This document shows, piece by piece, positions 1 to 8,573 of a stretch of 46,140 nucleotides of DNA (positions are counted from its first letter, which is position 1; each line of letters begins with the position of its first letter). The position numbers and the translations under genes were made by a program. A model generated the notes under the pieces. The model had not been told where the DNA came from. It saw nothing but the letters and a program-made list of their open reading frames with translations, and ran no database searches. The DNA comes from Kutzneria sp. 744 (lineage in GTDB: Bacteria > Actinomycetota > Actinomycetes > Mycobacteriales > Pseudonocardiaceae): NCBI RefSeq assembly GCF_000568255.1, contig NZ_KK037166.1, forward strand, positions 4,407,931 to 4,454,070. Direction: 5' to 3'.

Positions 1-1094
1 TCGACCCCGCTGGCTGCGAGCAGTTCGGTCAGCAGGTCCTCGGGAGCGCGACCCCGGGCTCCCGAGTCACAGGCGCGCACGTACCACTGGCCGTCGGGGA
101 AATTCGGCCTGAGCCGGTGGGCCACCTTCACCGACAGAGCTGTCTTGCCGACCCCGGGCGACCCGGTCAGCGACACCACGGGCACCACGTCGTCACGGGC
201 CGCGGACACCAGGCCGTCGGCGATCTGCTCGGCCAGCTCGGTCCGCCCGACGAACCCGTCGACGTCGGCCGGCAACTGGCAGGCCACCTGCCACGACCGT
301 TCGGGAGCGGCCGCCGCCACGCGGTCCGCCGGCACGGTCGCGCCGAGATCGCCCGTGATGATCGCCTGGTTGAGCCCGGCGAGGTAGTCACCGGGGTCGA
401 TTCCCAGCTCGTCGCTGAGCAGCCTGCGCACGGAGCGGTACACCTCGAGCGACTCGCCCCGGCGGCCGCTGCGGTGCAGCGCGAGCATCAGTTGTCCCCA
501 TAATTTCTCACGAAGCGGATTCTCCGCGGTCGCGGCGCGCAGCTCCGGCACGATTTCCTCATGATTGCCCAGCTGCAACTGCACGTCGAACCGTCGTTCC
601 ACCGCACGCAGTCGCTGTTCGACCAGCCGCGGCACGTCGTGGCTGTGCAGAAAATCCGACGGAACATCAACAAGGGCCGGTCCTCGCCACAGCGACAGCG
701 CTTTGTCGAGCAGGACCGCCTCGGCCACCGGATCGGACTCGTCCCGCGCCCGGTCCACGAGCCCGAGAAAGCGCGTGAGATCGATTCGGTCGTCATCGAT
801 CTCCACGAAATACCCGGCGGGGCGCGTGTGGATCAACCGCGACGAATCAGCCTGCGGTTCACCCAGCGCCTGCCGCAGTCGCGTCACGTGCACCTGTAGT
901 GCGGCTTTGGCGCCGGCCGGCGGGCGGCCGTCCCACAGCCGCTCGATGAGCTCGTCGGTAGGCACGACCTGGTTGCTCCGCACCAGCAGCGAGGCCAGCA
1001 GGATGCGCTGCTTCGCCGCGGCCAATCGCCGCACGCTGCCGTTCTGAACAATTTCCAGTGGACCGAGCACGCTGAAACGCAGCGGTGGCGCCAT
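1..1094 (-). CDS. SARP/AfsR-type transcriptional regulator, C-terminus cut by window edge
   Basis: Start ATG at 1094 follows a GGTGAGG ribosome site; 364 codons are visible and the frame runs off the left edge. Residues about 5-95 form an OmpR-like winged helix (LWDGRPP, HVTRLRQALGE), about 100-245 the BTAD domain (ARFLGLVDRA-like start, LYRSVRRLLSDELGIDPG-like end), and a P-loop (GSPGVGKTAL, near residue 310) opens an NB-ARC ATPase. This is the AfsR layout, and a TPR tail would be expected outside the window. Family members bind direct heptamer repeats and activate secondary-metabolite genes. The target is unknown. No biosynthetic core genes lie beside it here, so its cluster may be to the left. 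Confidence 0.9.
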   Translation of the reverse strand, partial: MAPPLRFSVLGPLEIVQNGSVRRLAAAKQRILLASLLVRSNQVVPTDELIERLWDGRPPAGAKAALQVHVTRLRQALGEPQADSSRLIHTRPAGYFVEIDDDRIDLTRFLGLVDRARDESDPVAEAVLLDKALSLWRGPALVDVPSDFLHSHDVPRLVEQRLRAVERRFDVQLQLGNHEEIVPELRAATAENPLREKLWGQLMLALHRSGRRGESLEVYRSVRRLLSDELGIDPGDYLAGLNQAIITGDLGATVPADRVAAAAPERSWQVACQLPADVDGFVGRTELAEQIADGLVSAARDDVVPVVSLTGSPGVGKTALSVKVAHRLRPNFPDGQWYVRACDSGARGRAPEDLLTELLAASGV

Positions 1095-1409
1095 CCGCCT
1101 CACCGGCCGTCGCGACGGTCGCGTCCACGGTTTCCACACGCACCTTCATCAGCATCCACTGAATTGAACAGCACGCGATTTCCCCCGTTCGGTATGCCTA
1201 CCGCACGAACGCGGCGCACACCCGCTGCCGCGCGCACAGAACTGAATGGCGCGCGGCAGCAAGGTGGCAGCGTCGCCGGCGTCGATCACCAGACAGTGGT
1301 CGATACTACCGACATCGAACGAGTCCACGTCAAGAAGACGTCGAAAAGAAAAAGGGTGTTAGTAATAGTATCAGTACAAATTCGAGCCCGACGTCATCGA
1401 ATAAACCGG
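1095..1409. other. Intergenic region upstream of SARP gene, unusually AT-rich centre
   Basis: No gene seen in these 315 bases. The stretch 1335-1385 is much richer in A and T than the surroundings (runs of A and TAGTAATAGTATCAG). It separates the end of the MFS gene from the SARP start and probably holds the SARP promoter and a long leader. Confidence 0.5.
1303..1333 (-). promoter_or_regulatory. Possible sigma-70-type promoter of the SARP gene
   Basis: On the minus strand TTGACG (1333-1328) and TAGTAT (1308-1303) resemble -35 and -10 boxes, but the spacer is 19 nt, longer than ideal. It would leave a leader of about 200 nt before the ATG at 1094. Judged by eye only. Confidence 0.3.
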
Positions 1410-2645
1410 TCAGGCCGCCACGGCGTCCGGCCGCCGGGACCCGCGGGCCGCGCGCATGCTCAACGCCGCCGCGACCAGGGCCGCCGGGACCGTCAGCACG
1501 ACCGCGGCGACGGTCATGCCGGCCTGTTGCCCGGGGAAGCCGCCGACCAGCAGCACACCCGCCGCGGCGCCGACGTACATGATCGAATTGTTCCAGGACA
1601 CGGAGGTGGCGCGCTGCTCCGGCGCCGCCGTGGCGATCAAGGTCTGCTGGTCGGTGCCGAACGCGCCACTGGCCAGGAACCACAGCCCGATCGCGGCCAG
1701 CGCCAGCCACAGCGCCGAGCCCTGCACCGCCAGCACGATACCCACGCCGAGCAGCAGACACCACAGGCCGATCAGCGCCACACCGCTGCGCCCACGACGA
1801 CGGGCGCGGTCGCCGAGGCGGCCGGCCAGCAGCGAACCGAGCACGCTGCCGCCGCCGACCAGCAAACCGACGAACCCTCGCTGGTTCACCGTCAGACCGA
1901 AGCGCTCCTCGAGCAGCGCCCCGAGGAAGGAGTAGGCGCCAAGGTTGGCCGCCTGCAACAGCAACGTCACGGCCAGCGCGTGCCCGATGATCCCGTTGCG
2001 CCACACCGAGAACACGGCCCGCAGGGCCGCACCGGCCGAACCGACCACGGGCTTGGCCGTCGGACGCACCTGCAGGTGCAGGCCGAGCAGGGTCACCAGC
2101 GTGACGGCGCCGATCGCCAGGAAGGTCGCGTGCCATCCCAGGGCGCCGGCGATGAACGTGCCCACCGGCAGCCCGAGCACCTGGCCGCAGGAGAAGAACG
2201 CGAACCCCACGCCGATCGCGCGACCACGGGCCTCGGTCGTCGAGGACTCGGCCAGGTGCGCCCAGATCGACGGCCCGGCCATCGCGGCCCCGAGCCCGGC
2301 TGCGGCCCGCGCCACGATCAGCACCGTGAGGCTCGTGCCGATGCCGGCCACCGCGTTGCCCACCAAGAACAGGGCGGTGCCGGTGAGAATGCTGCGCCGC
2401 CGCCCGAACCGGTCGGACACGCCGCCCAGGAACGGCCCGGTGATCGCGTAGACGAGCACATACGCGGTGACCACGTTCGCCGCCGCCGTCTCGCTGACGC
2501 CGACGTCGCGGGCGATCGTCGGCAGCAGCGGTGAGATCAGGAACGCCTCCGTGCCCACCAGGAACAACACCAGGTACACCGCGAGAAAACGGCGCCAGCC
2601 GCTGCCCCGCTGCCCGGCGCGGGCGTGCGCCGTCACGTCGACCAT
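1410..2645 (-). CDS. MFS transporter, DHA1 drug-efflux type
   Basis: 411 residues with about 12 hydrophobic segments. Residues 20-60 hold the first helix pair (GTEAFLISPLLP) and DRFGRRR between helices 2 and 3 is the MFS signature loop. The second half has its own loop (GRLGDRARRR). Length and motifs fit AraJ/chloramphenicol-efflux-like proton antiporters that export small hydrophobic compounds. Start ATG at 2645 is preceded by GAGGAG at good spacing; the frame is open further upstream but without such a site. It is divergent from the luciferase-like oxidoreductase across a striking inverted repeat, so both may answer to one regulator. Substrate unknown. Confidence 0.85.
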   Translation of the reverse strand: MVDVTAHARAGQRGSGWRRFLAVYLVLFLVGTEAFLISPLLPTIARDVGVSETAAANVVTAYVLVYAITGPFLGGVSDRFGRRRSILTGTALFLVGNAVAGIGTSLTVLIVARAAAGLGAAMAGPSIWAHLAESSTTEARGRAIGVGFAFFSCGQVLGLPVGTFIAGALGWHATFLAIGAVTLVTLLGLHLQVRPTAKPVVGSAGAALRAVFSVWRNGIIGHALAVTLLLQAANLGAYSFLGALLEERFGLTVNQRGFVGLLVGGGSVLGSLLAGRLGDRARRRGRSGVALIGLWCLLLGVGIVLAVQGSALWLALAAIGLWFLASGAFGTDQQTLIATAAPEQRATSVSWNNSIMYVGAAAGVLLVGGFPGQQAGMTVAAVVLTVPAALVAAALSMRAARGSRRPDAVAA

Positions 2646-2663
2646 CCGATTTCTCCTCAGCCG

Positions 2664-2680
2664 TCGGGAATTCTTCCCGA
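2664..2680. repeat. Short perfect palindrome in the MFS leader
   Basis: TCGGGAA and TTCCCGA flank a 3-nt centre, only 18 bases upstream of the MFS start codon. It is a plausible small operator or a hairpin close to the ribosome site. Confidence 0.4.
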
Positions 2681-2725
2681 GGCCATCTTGGTGAGGATGC
2701 CGCGAGCCGACTAGTCCGCAGATTG

Positions 2726-2794
2726 TCCTGATACTTCTGCTCACAGGCTGACGGTCCGAGCTGGTGGGACAGCCTGTGAGTGTCGGTATCAGGA
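2726..2794. promoter_or_regulatory. Large two-part inverted repeat between divergent genes (candidate operator)
   Basis: The left half (2726-2750) is TCCTGATAC, five unmatched bases, CTCACAGGCTG. The right half (2770-2794) is its mirror: CAGCCTGTGAG, five unmatched bases, GTATCAGGA. Twenty of 25 positions per arm pair perfectly around a 19-bp centre, symmetric about base 2760. Its place between divergent promoters suggests a multi-site operator; a hairpin terminator is unlikely here. No matching local regulator is evident in the immediate neighbourhood. Confidence 0.65.
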
Positions 2795-2872
2795 GTCGTT
2801 GCTGCCTTGTAGCCGGCCGTGCGCGTCGGGCAGATTGGCGTTCATCACGCCGGGTCGGAGAAAGGACGCTCG

Positions 2873-3916
2873 ATGACCGACAGCGCATCTCGGGGACAGG
2901 GCCGCCAGTGGGGTGTCTGCGTGCCGTTGCCCGCTCTGACGTTGCGCGCGCACGGCCCGTTCGTCGCCAGACTGCCGGAGCTGGGGTTCACCGACGTGTG
3001 GACGGCGGAGGGCGGCGGGCTCGACGCGGTCACCCCGCTCGCGGCCAGCTCCGCCTGGGCCCCGTCGCTGCGGCTGGGCACCGGGATCATGCCGGTGTTC
3101 ACCCGGGGGCCGGCCGTCATCGCCCAGACCGCCGCCGCGCTGGCCGAACTGGCTCCCGGGCGGGTGGTCCTCGGCATCGGCTCCTCCGTGCCGGCTCATG
3201 TCACCGACATCAACGGGATCCCGCACACCAAGCCGCTCAGCCGCGTGCGGGACACGGTGCGCTTTCTCAAGCGGGTGCTGCGCGGCCAGCGCGTGGACGG
3301 CGACTTCGACACCTTCTCGCTCAACGGTTTCGAGCTGCCGGCCCCGCCCGCCGTGCCACCCCGGGTCATCGTCGGCGCACTGCGGCCGAAGATGCTCGAA
3401 CTGGCGTTCACCGAAGCGGACGGGGCGATCACCAACGTGCTCTCCGCCGACGATCTCGACCGGGTCCTGTCCTCAGTGCCGGTTCCCTTGACGGGCAAGG
3501 AGGTCGCCGTCAAGATCTTCGTCTGTCCCACCGCCGACGCCGCCTTCGCCCGTGCGCAGGGCCGACGGTTCCTCTCCTGGATCCTCAACCGCTCCGTCTA
3601 CCGCGCCTTCCATGAGTGGCTCGGCCGTGACGAGCTGGCTCCCATGCACCGCCGGTGGGACGCGGGCGACGTCGTCGGCGCGCAGGCCGGCCTGCCCGAC
3701 CAGGTCGTCGACGAGCTGTGGGTGCATGGCACGTTCGAGCAGTGCCGCCGCCGCATCGCCGAGTACATGCACCCGTCGGTGACCACGATCGTGCTCTATC
3801 TCGCCACCACGCCCGAGCTGCTGGACAACCGGATCTCGGTGGCCGACATCCTCGAGGAGCTGTCGCCGGCACGAATCGAGGCCCTACGTCACGTCGGCGT
3901 GACCCCGTCCACCTGA
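2873..3916 (+). CDS. Luciferase-like (LLM class) F420-dependent oxidoreductase
   Basis: 347 residues. The TIM-barrel LLM pattern is clear: an early GVCVPLPALTL strand, FTDVWTAEGGGLDAVTPLAA, then RLGTGIMPVFTRGPAVIAQTAA and GRVVLGIGSS, the usual cofactor-binding core. Such enzymes use F420 (or FMN) to reduce or oxidise diverse substrates. ATG 2873 was chosen because GGAG/AAAGG lies just upstream and similarity begins nearby; an in-frame GTG at 2819 is also open. It is divergent from the MFS exporter across the inverted repeat. The subfamily resembles mycobacterial F420-dependent oxidoreductases of unknown substrate. Confidence 0.88.
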   Translation: MTDSASRGQGRQWGVCVPLPALTLRAHGPFVARLPELGFTDVWTAEGGGLDAVTPLAASSAWAPSLRLGTGIMPVFTRGPAVIAQTAAALAELAPGRVVLGIGSSVPAHVTDINGIPHTKPLSRVRDTVRFLKRVLRGQRVDGDFDTFSLNGFELPAPPAVPPRVIVGALRPKMLELAFTEADGAITNVLSADDLDRVLSSVPVPLTGKEVAVKIFVCPTADAAFARAQGRRFLSWILNRSVYRAFHEWLGRDELAPMHRRWDAGDVVGAQAGLPDQVVDELWVHGTFEQCRRRIAEYMHPSVTTIVLYLATTPELLDNRISVADILEELSPARIEALRHVGVTPST

Positions 3917-4055
3917 GCCGGAGCCGCCGACCGACCGGCGTTGCTGGTCAGGGCGACCAGCCCGTCACCGGCCGGGTCCACAACGGACGCCTGGTCCTCG
4001 ACCAGCTCCGCCGCGGCGATTCCCTGATGGTGTGACGTGGGCGAGGATGGGCGGC

Positions 4056-4793
4056 ATGACACTGCCCGCCCTCCCCGAGGAGTCCTTCCGGCGCGTGCTC
4101 TGTGTCGTCGCGCATCCCGACGACATGGAGTACGGCACGTCCGCGGCCGTCGCCCGCTGGACCGCACGTGGCATCGAGGTCGGTTACCTCCTGCTCACGC
4201 GAGGCGAGGCCGGCATGCCGAACCCGCCCGAGGAGACGGCTCGGCTGCGGGTCGCCGAGCAGCGGGCCGCCTGCGCGGTCGTCGGCGTCAGTCACCTGAC
4301 CGTCCTCGAACACCCGGACGGCGTGCTCGTCTACGGCCTCGACCTGCGCCGGGACATCTGCCGCGAGATCCGTCGGTTCAAGCCCGACGTCGTGCTGGGC
4401 GGCAGTCACGAGGTCGAGACGCCATTCGGTTTCGACCAGGCCGACCATCGCGCGGCCGGGCTGGCGACCCTGGACGCGGTGCGCGACGCGGGCAACCGCT
4501 GGGTCTTCCCGGAGCAGATCGACGACGAGGGCCTCGAACCGCACTCCGCGCGCTGGTTCATCGTCACGGGGCTCGGCGGCTCGGCGACGCACGGCGTCGA
4601 GGTCACGGGCGAGCCGCTGCGCCGTGGCATAGCCTCGCTGGAGGCGCACGGCGCATACCTTGCCGCCCTGCCGAACCATCCCGCCCCCGCGGACTTCATC
4701 CCGACGTTCACCGCGATGGGCGGCAAAGCCCTGGGCGTCGAGCACGCCGTCCTGTTCCGCGCCCACGACCTCCAGGCGCCGCCGGAGTTCTGA
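4056..4793 (+). CDS. PIG-L family deacetylase (LmbE-like)
   Basis: 245 residues. VVAHPDDMEYG near residue 20 is the AHPDD zinc and catalytic motif of PIG-L/LmbE enzymes, and the later QADHRAAG supplies the third zinc-binding histidine. The family removes acetyl or acyl groups from amino sugars (MshB and Mca in mycothiol metabolism) or from glycopeptides. Length is nearer to generic LmbE proteins than to MshB/Mca. Start is uncertain: ATG 4056 has GAGGATGG upstream; GTG 4032 and ATG 4047 are in frame. It is followed after 14 nt by the SRPBCC gene, so the two are probably cotranscribed. Confidence 0.85.
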   Translation: MTLPALPEESFRRVLCVVAHPDDMEYGTSAAVARWTARGIEVGYLLLTRGEAGMPNPPEETARLRVAEQRAACAVVGVSHLTVLEHPDGVLVYGLDLRRDICREIRRFKPDVVLGGSHEVETPFGFDQADHRAAGLATLDAVRDAGNRWVFPEQIDDEGLEPHSARWFIVTGLGGSATHGVEVTGEPLRRGIASLEAHGAYLAALPNHPAPADFIPTFTAMGGKALGVEHAVLFRAHDLQAPPEF

Positions 4794-4807
4794 CGAGAGG
4801 CGAGGTC

Positions 4808-5353
4808 ATGACCGAGCACACCGTCCGGCCCACGCCCGCCGAGCGCACCGAACCGCGGCCCGGCGACGACATCGTCTCCCCGGCCGACGTCGTGATGGAC
4901 CGTGGCTTCACCGTCGACGCGCCGCCCGAGAGCGTGTGGCCGTGGCTGGTCCAGCTCGGCAAACGCCGCGCCGGCTGGTACTTCCCCCGCACCGTCGAGC
5001 GCTTCCTGCCTCCACGCCGCCGCGCGCTGCGCCGGCTCGACCCGCGCTGGACGACCCTGGCCGTCGGCGACGTCATCCCCGACTACGGCCGCGACGAGAC
5101 GTTCGAGGTGGCGGCGATCCGGCCGCCCCACACCCTGGTCTACACCTCGCGCCGCGGCCACACCCTGGTCAGTTGGTCGATCACCCTGCGCCCCTTGGAC
5201 ACCACCCGCACCCGGGTCCTCCTCCGCCTCCGGCTGGGCCCCGTGAAGCATCGCCGCCTCGCCGACACCCTCGGCGGGTTCTTCGACTTCGCCACCATCG
5301 CCGGCATGGCCGCCGGCCTCCGGGAACGCCTGGAGCCCCACGTACGTCCATAG
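4808..5353 (+). CDS. SRPBCC-fold small-molecule-binding protein
   Basis: 181 residues. GFTVDAPPESVWPWLVQLG near residues 35-55 is the typical opening of START/polyketide-cyclase-like SRPBCC proteins, with the later RRGHTLVSWSITLRPL strand pair and a C-terminal long helix. The fold makes a hydrophobic cavity; functions range from cyclases to binding proteins, so none is assigned. The start ATG follows GAGGCGAGG. It lies directly behind the PIG-L gene and meets the DHA2 exporter tail to tail with only 7 bases between stop codons. Confidence 0.8.
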   Translation: MTEHTVRPTPAERTEPRPGDDIVSPADVVMDRGFTVDAPPESVWPWLVQLGKRRAGWYFPRTVERFLPPRRRALRRLDPRWTTLAVGDVIPDYGRDETFEVAAIRPPHTLVYTSRRGHTLVSWSITLRPLDTTRTRVLLRLRLGPVKHRRLADTLGGFFDFATIAGMAAGLRERLEPHVRP

Positions 5354-5360
5354 TGGACTG

Positions 5361-6676
5361 TCAGTGCATGGCCAGCGGCACGGACCGGCCGTCACGAGCC
5401 AGAGCGCCCGCGGCCGTGGCGGCGACCAGCACGGCGACGGCCGTCCACAGCGCCGCTGAGAGGGACAGCGTCGTCGACATGACGGTCAGGGTGGCGATGC
5501 CCAGGACCAAGCCCAGTTGACGGGTGGTGGTGAGCGCGCCCGCGGCGGGGCCCCGGTGCTGTTCGGGGGCGGCGCTCATGGCCAGGTTTCCGCTGGGTGC
5601 GATGTAGGCGGTCATGCCCGCGCCGCACAACACCATGCCGGGCAGGAACCAGGCGTACGAGGCGGCGGTGACCACGGCGACCGTCAGGGCAGCCAGCCCA
5701 ATTGCTTGCAGGGCAAGGCCGACGGTGATGATCCGGCGGGCGTCGATCCGGTCGGACAGGGCGCCCACCACCGGGGCGATGAGAATCACCAGCCCGGTCC
5801 AGGGCAGGACGCGCAGGCCGGTGCTCAGCGGCGAGAAGCCCAGCGTCAGCTGGAAGTAGCGCAGCAGCAGGAAGATCGCGCCGAACAGGCCGGCGTACAT
5901 GAGCAGGCCGGCCAGGTTGGACATGGCGAAGACGGGCAGCCGCAGCAGCCGGATCGGGAAGGCCGGCGTGGGCGTGCGCAGTTCCCACCCGACGAAGGCG
6001 ATCAGCCCGAGGACGCCGGCGGCGAACGCGAGCGGGCTGGCCAGCAGCAGACCGGCCACGACGCCGAACAGGCCGGCGGCGGACAGCGCGACACCGATCA
6101 GGTCCAGCCGGACGGCCGTGCCGCGCCCTCGTCCAGCGCCCATCGGATGAGCGGCACCAGGACCACCCCCACCGGCACGTTGATCCAGAAGATCCACTGC
6201 CACGACAGGTTCTGCGTGATCGCCCCGCCCACGATCGGCGCCGCCACGATGGCGACGCCCTCCAGCGCACCGAGGGCCCCGATCGCGGCGCCGCGCCGTT
6301 TCGCCGACACCGCGGCGGTGACGATCGGCAGATTCAACGGCAGCACCAGTGCCTCACCGGAGCCTTGCAGGACCCGCATCACGATCAGGGCGTCGATCGA
6401 GCGCACCGACGCCGCGGCGGCGGACGCCAGCGTGAACATCGTCAGCCCGATCATGTACATCCGCCGTCGGCCGAATCTGGCGCCCAGCGCCGCCCCGGTC
6501 AGCAGCAGGGCCGCGTACGGCAGCGTGTAGGCAGTGACCACCCACGCCTGCCCTTCGACGCCGGCGTGCAGGTCGCGGCCGATCGCCGGCAACGCCGTCA
6601 GCACCACCAGGTTGTCCAGCGCCGACATGAAAAGGCCTGTCCCGCAACAGATGACCGCCCAGGCCGACCTCGTCAC
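5361..6676 (-). pseudogene. DHA2-type MFS drug exporter broken by one frameshift
   Basis: The N-terminal half (from GTG 6676) reads GLFMSALDNLVVLTALP and ARFGRRRMYMIGL, the classic DHA2 start and loop, until ALDEG near 6130, then hits a stop at 6098. The C-terminal half continues in another frame (TAVRLDLIGVALSAAG to the stop at 5361). Adding one C in GGGCGCGG at 6121-6130 joins both into about 438 residues, close to full length. So a 1-base deletion, or a sequencing error, inactivates it. The GTG start overlaps the stop of the acyltransferase by four bases, so the pair is translationally coupled and the exporter may have carried the acyltransferase product. Confidence 0.8.
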
Positions 6677-7359
6677 CGCTGCCACCGGCCACGGGTGTCC
6701 AGCAGCACGAAGAAGTCCGCCACCCCGAGCACCGTGTCGTGGCTCGGGGCGCCGCACACCATCGCGCCGATCCGCAGGTAGTGCCGCAGCGGCTGGGGGA
6801 TCTCCGCCTCGCCGTGCGTCTCGATGCCGTCGGATTGCCACGGCTGCAACGGAGTGACGCGCAACCGCGCCGGCGCCAGGTGCTCAGCGATGATCATCTT
6901 CTCGATGCTCGCCGCCGTCACGCCCCCGTCCTCGAGCGACACGAACGGCACTCCGGCGATCCACGTGCAGTCCATCTCACGGGCCAGCCGGAACACCGCC
7001 GTCGCGAGCATCGCCACGACGCCGCCGTCCCGATGGTCCGCCCGCACCCCGACCCGGCTGAGCTCCAGCATGGCCGGCCTGATCTCCCGCAGCGCCGACA
7101 GATCGAACCGCTTCGACGAGTACGTCCGCTCCCGCACGCCCGGCGGAAACACCCGACACGTCGCCACCACGTCCCCGCTGGCGTTCTCCCGCACGATCAG
7201 ATGCGTGCACAGCTCGTCGAACTCATCCCGGTCGAGCCCGTCCACCTCCGTGGGCAGCGCCATCCCGTACTGCACCGTCAGCAGGTCGCGCCGCAGCCGT
7301 TGCGCCGCCGCCACCTCTTCCGGATCCCTCGTCACGACCAGCGCGTACTTCGCCGCCAC
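6673..7359 (-). CDS. OlsB-like GNAT N-acyltransferase (Acetyltransf_5)
   Basis: 228 residues. LRRDLLTVQYG, then GLDRDEFDELCTHLIVRE and VVATCRVFPP match the N-terminal acyl-carrier-binding part of OlsB and hemolysin-like acyltransferases. ELSRVGVRADHRDGGV forms the central strand and IGAMVCGAP...GVADFFVLLD the conserved end. The relatives N-acylate ornithine using acyl-ACP, the first step to ornithine lipids. No OlsA-like O-acyltransferase is seen in the window, so the final product may be a simple N-acyl amino acid. Start is uncertain: GTG 7359 has GGGGGCGG upstream; GTG 7407 is also open. It is coupled by a 4-base overlap to the DHA2 exporter. Confidence 0.78.
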   Translation of the reverse strand: MAAKYALVVTRDPEEVAAAQRLRRDLLTVQYGMALPTEVDGLDRDEFDELCTHLIVRENASGDVVATCRVFPPGVRERTYSSKRFDLSALREIRPAMLELSRVGVRADHRDGGVVAMLATAVFRLAREMDCTWIAGVPFVSLEDGGVTAASIEKMIIAEHLAPARLRVTPLQPWQSDGIETHGEAEIPQPLRHYLRIGAMVCGAPSHDTVLGVADFFVLLDTRGRWQR

Positions 7360-7491
7360 TTTTCCGCCCCCAGCAGTCAGCCGATCACCGTCTCCCTTGA
7401 TCTTCACGGCCCACCACGCCCCCCGGTTTCGCCCCGCGGGCGAAAAACCGCGACACCCTGCCCGCCGTGCCGCCGCGAGGCCCGGAAAACA

Positions 7492-7503
7492 TTCTTCGAA
7501 GAA
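7492..7503. promoter_or_regulatory. 12-bp perfect palindrome between divergent genes
   Basis: TTCTTCGAAGAA lies between the acyltransferase (start 7359, minus) and the RibD_C gene (start 7597, plus). An operator for a dimeric regulator is possible; function not shown. Confidence 0.35.
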
Positions 7504-7596
7504 GTTCGGGCGGAGGTGTCGGATCGGGGCGGGGGTGTTCGTAGCAGGGGTGAGGCCGCCCGCAGGGGGCGGCGCCGAGGCGAAGGAACCGCGATC

Positions 7597-8211
7597 ATGA
7601 AGCTGACGACCATGACCCAGGTGACCCTTGACGGCGTGACGCAGGGCAACGGCGGCGCGTCGGACGAGGACCGCAGGAACGGGTTCGAGCGCGGCGGCTG
7701 GGCCCGGGGCGCGGGTGACGACGAGACCAGGGCGTTCATCGCGGAGACCTACCAGCGGGCCGAGGCGTTCCTGCTCGGACGGCGCACCTACGACCTGTTC
7801 GCCGGCTCCTGGGGATCGATCGACGAGTTGCGCGCGCACCCCGTCGGCGTGGCCCTGAACCGGGCCCCCAAGTACGTCGCCTCGACCACGCTCACCGCGC
7901 CGCGCTGGGAGAACACGACCGTTCTCGGCCGTGACCTCGCGGCGGCCGTGCGTGAGCTGAAGGCCAGGCCCGGGGGCGAGCTTCAGGTGCACGGCGGCGG
8001 CATCCTGACCCAGTGGCTGCTGGCCAACGACCTGGTCGACGAGATGACCCTGATGGTGATCCCGGTGGTGTTGGGCCAGGGCGCGCGGCTGTTTCCGCGC
8101 AACGGCCCGGATCTCACGCTCGACCTGGTCGAGTCGCGGGTCGACTCGAAGGGCGTGACGATCCAGGTCTACCGGCCGGCCGGTCGCCCGCGGTACTACA
8201 CGGCAGGCTGA
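7597..8211 (+). CDS. RibD C-terminal / dihydrofolate-reductase family protein
   Basis: 204 residues. MTQVTLDGVTQG at the start, FLLGRRTYDLFAGSW near residue 60, LQVHGGGILTQWLLANDLVDEM near 130 and IPVVLGQGARLF near 155 are the hallmarks of the RibD_C branch of the DHFR fold, which binds NADPH. These standalone actinobacterial proteins have no settled substrate. GAAGGA precedes the ATG. It is the first gene of a three-gene run with a DGPF protein and an ECF42 sigma factor, a recurrent association. Confidence 0.87.
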   Translation: MKLTTMTQVTLDGVTQGNGGASDEDRRNGFERGGWARGAGDDETRAFIAETYQRAEAFLLGRRTYDLFAGSWGSIDELRAHPVGVALNRAPKYVASTTLTAPRWENTTVLGRDLAAAVRELKARPGGELQVHGGGILTQWLLANDLVDEMTLMVIPVVLGQGARLFPRNGPDLTLDLVESRVDSKGVTIQVYRPAGRPRYYTAG

Positions 8212-8243
8212 CGTCCCACACACCCACAAGAGAGGATCTCCCC

Positions 8244-8573
8244 ATGCAGTACCTGCTTTCCGTGATCCACGATCAGGCCACACTCGCCGACCCGGACGAG
8301 GAGGCGGCGATCGACGTGTTCAACGAGCGGCTTCAGACCGAGGGCTACTGGGTCTTCGCCGGCGGCCTCGCCGCGCCCGACACGGCCACCGTCATCGACA
8401 ACCGCGGTGGGGAGGGAATGGTCACCGACGGTCCCTTTCTGGAGTCCAAGGAGTACCTCGCCGGCTTCTGGGTCATCGAGGCCGCCGACCTCGACATGGC
8501 GCTCGAACTCGCCGCCGCGGGGTCGAAAGCCTGCAATCGCAAGGTCGAGGTGCGGCCGTTCCTGGAGCCGTGA
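8244..8573 (+). CDS. YCII/DGPF-domain protein
   Basis: 109 residues of ferredoxin-like YCII fold. MQYLLSVIHDQ at the start, the middle MVTDGPFLESKEYLAGFWVIEA with the diagnostic DGPF motif and the end VEVRPF match the DGPF family. These proteins are linked with ECF42 sigma factors, and the gene indeed overlaps the sigma gene by four bases (GTGA), so both are made from one message. AGAGGAT precedes the ATG. The biochemical role of DGPF proteins is not firmly known; a partner or metabolic target of the sigma factor is inferred. Confidence 0.88.
   Translation: MQYLLSVIHDQATLADPDEEAAIDVFNERLQTEGYWVFAGGLAAPDTATVIDNRGGEGMVTDGPFLESKEYLAGFWVIEAADLDMALELAAAGSKACNRKVEVRPFLEP

Noticed and set aside
1164-2534. 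Long plus-strand ORF (456 codons) opposite the MFS transporter
   Set aside because: Low-complexity Arg/Gln/Gly-rich translation, antisense to a gene with clear MFS motifs; a high-GC shadow frame.
2819-2872. Longer LLM oxidoreductase start at GTG 2819
   Set aside because: The extra 18 residues show no family similarity and ATG 2873 has the better ribosome site.
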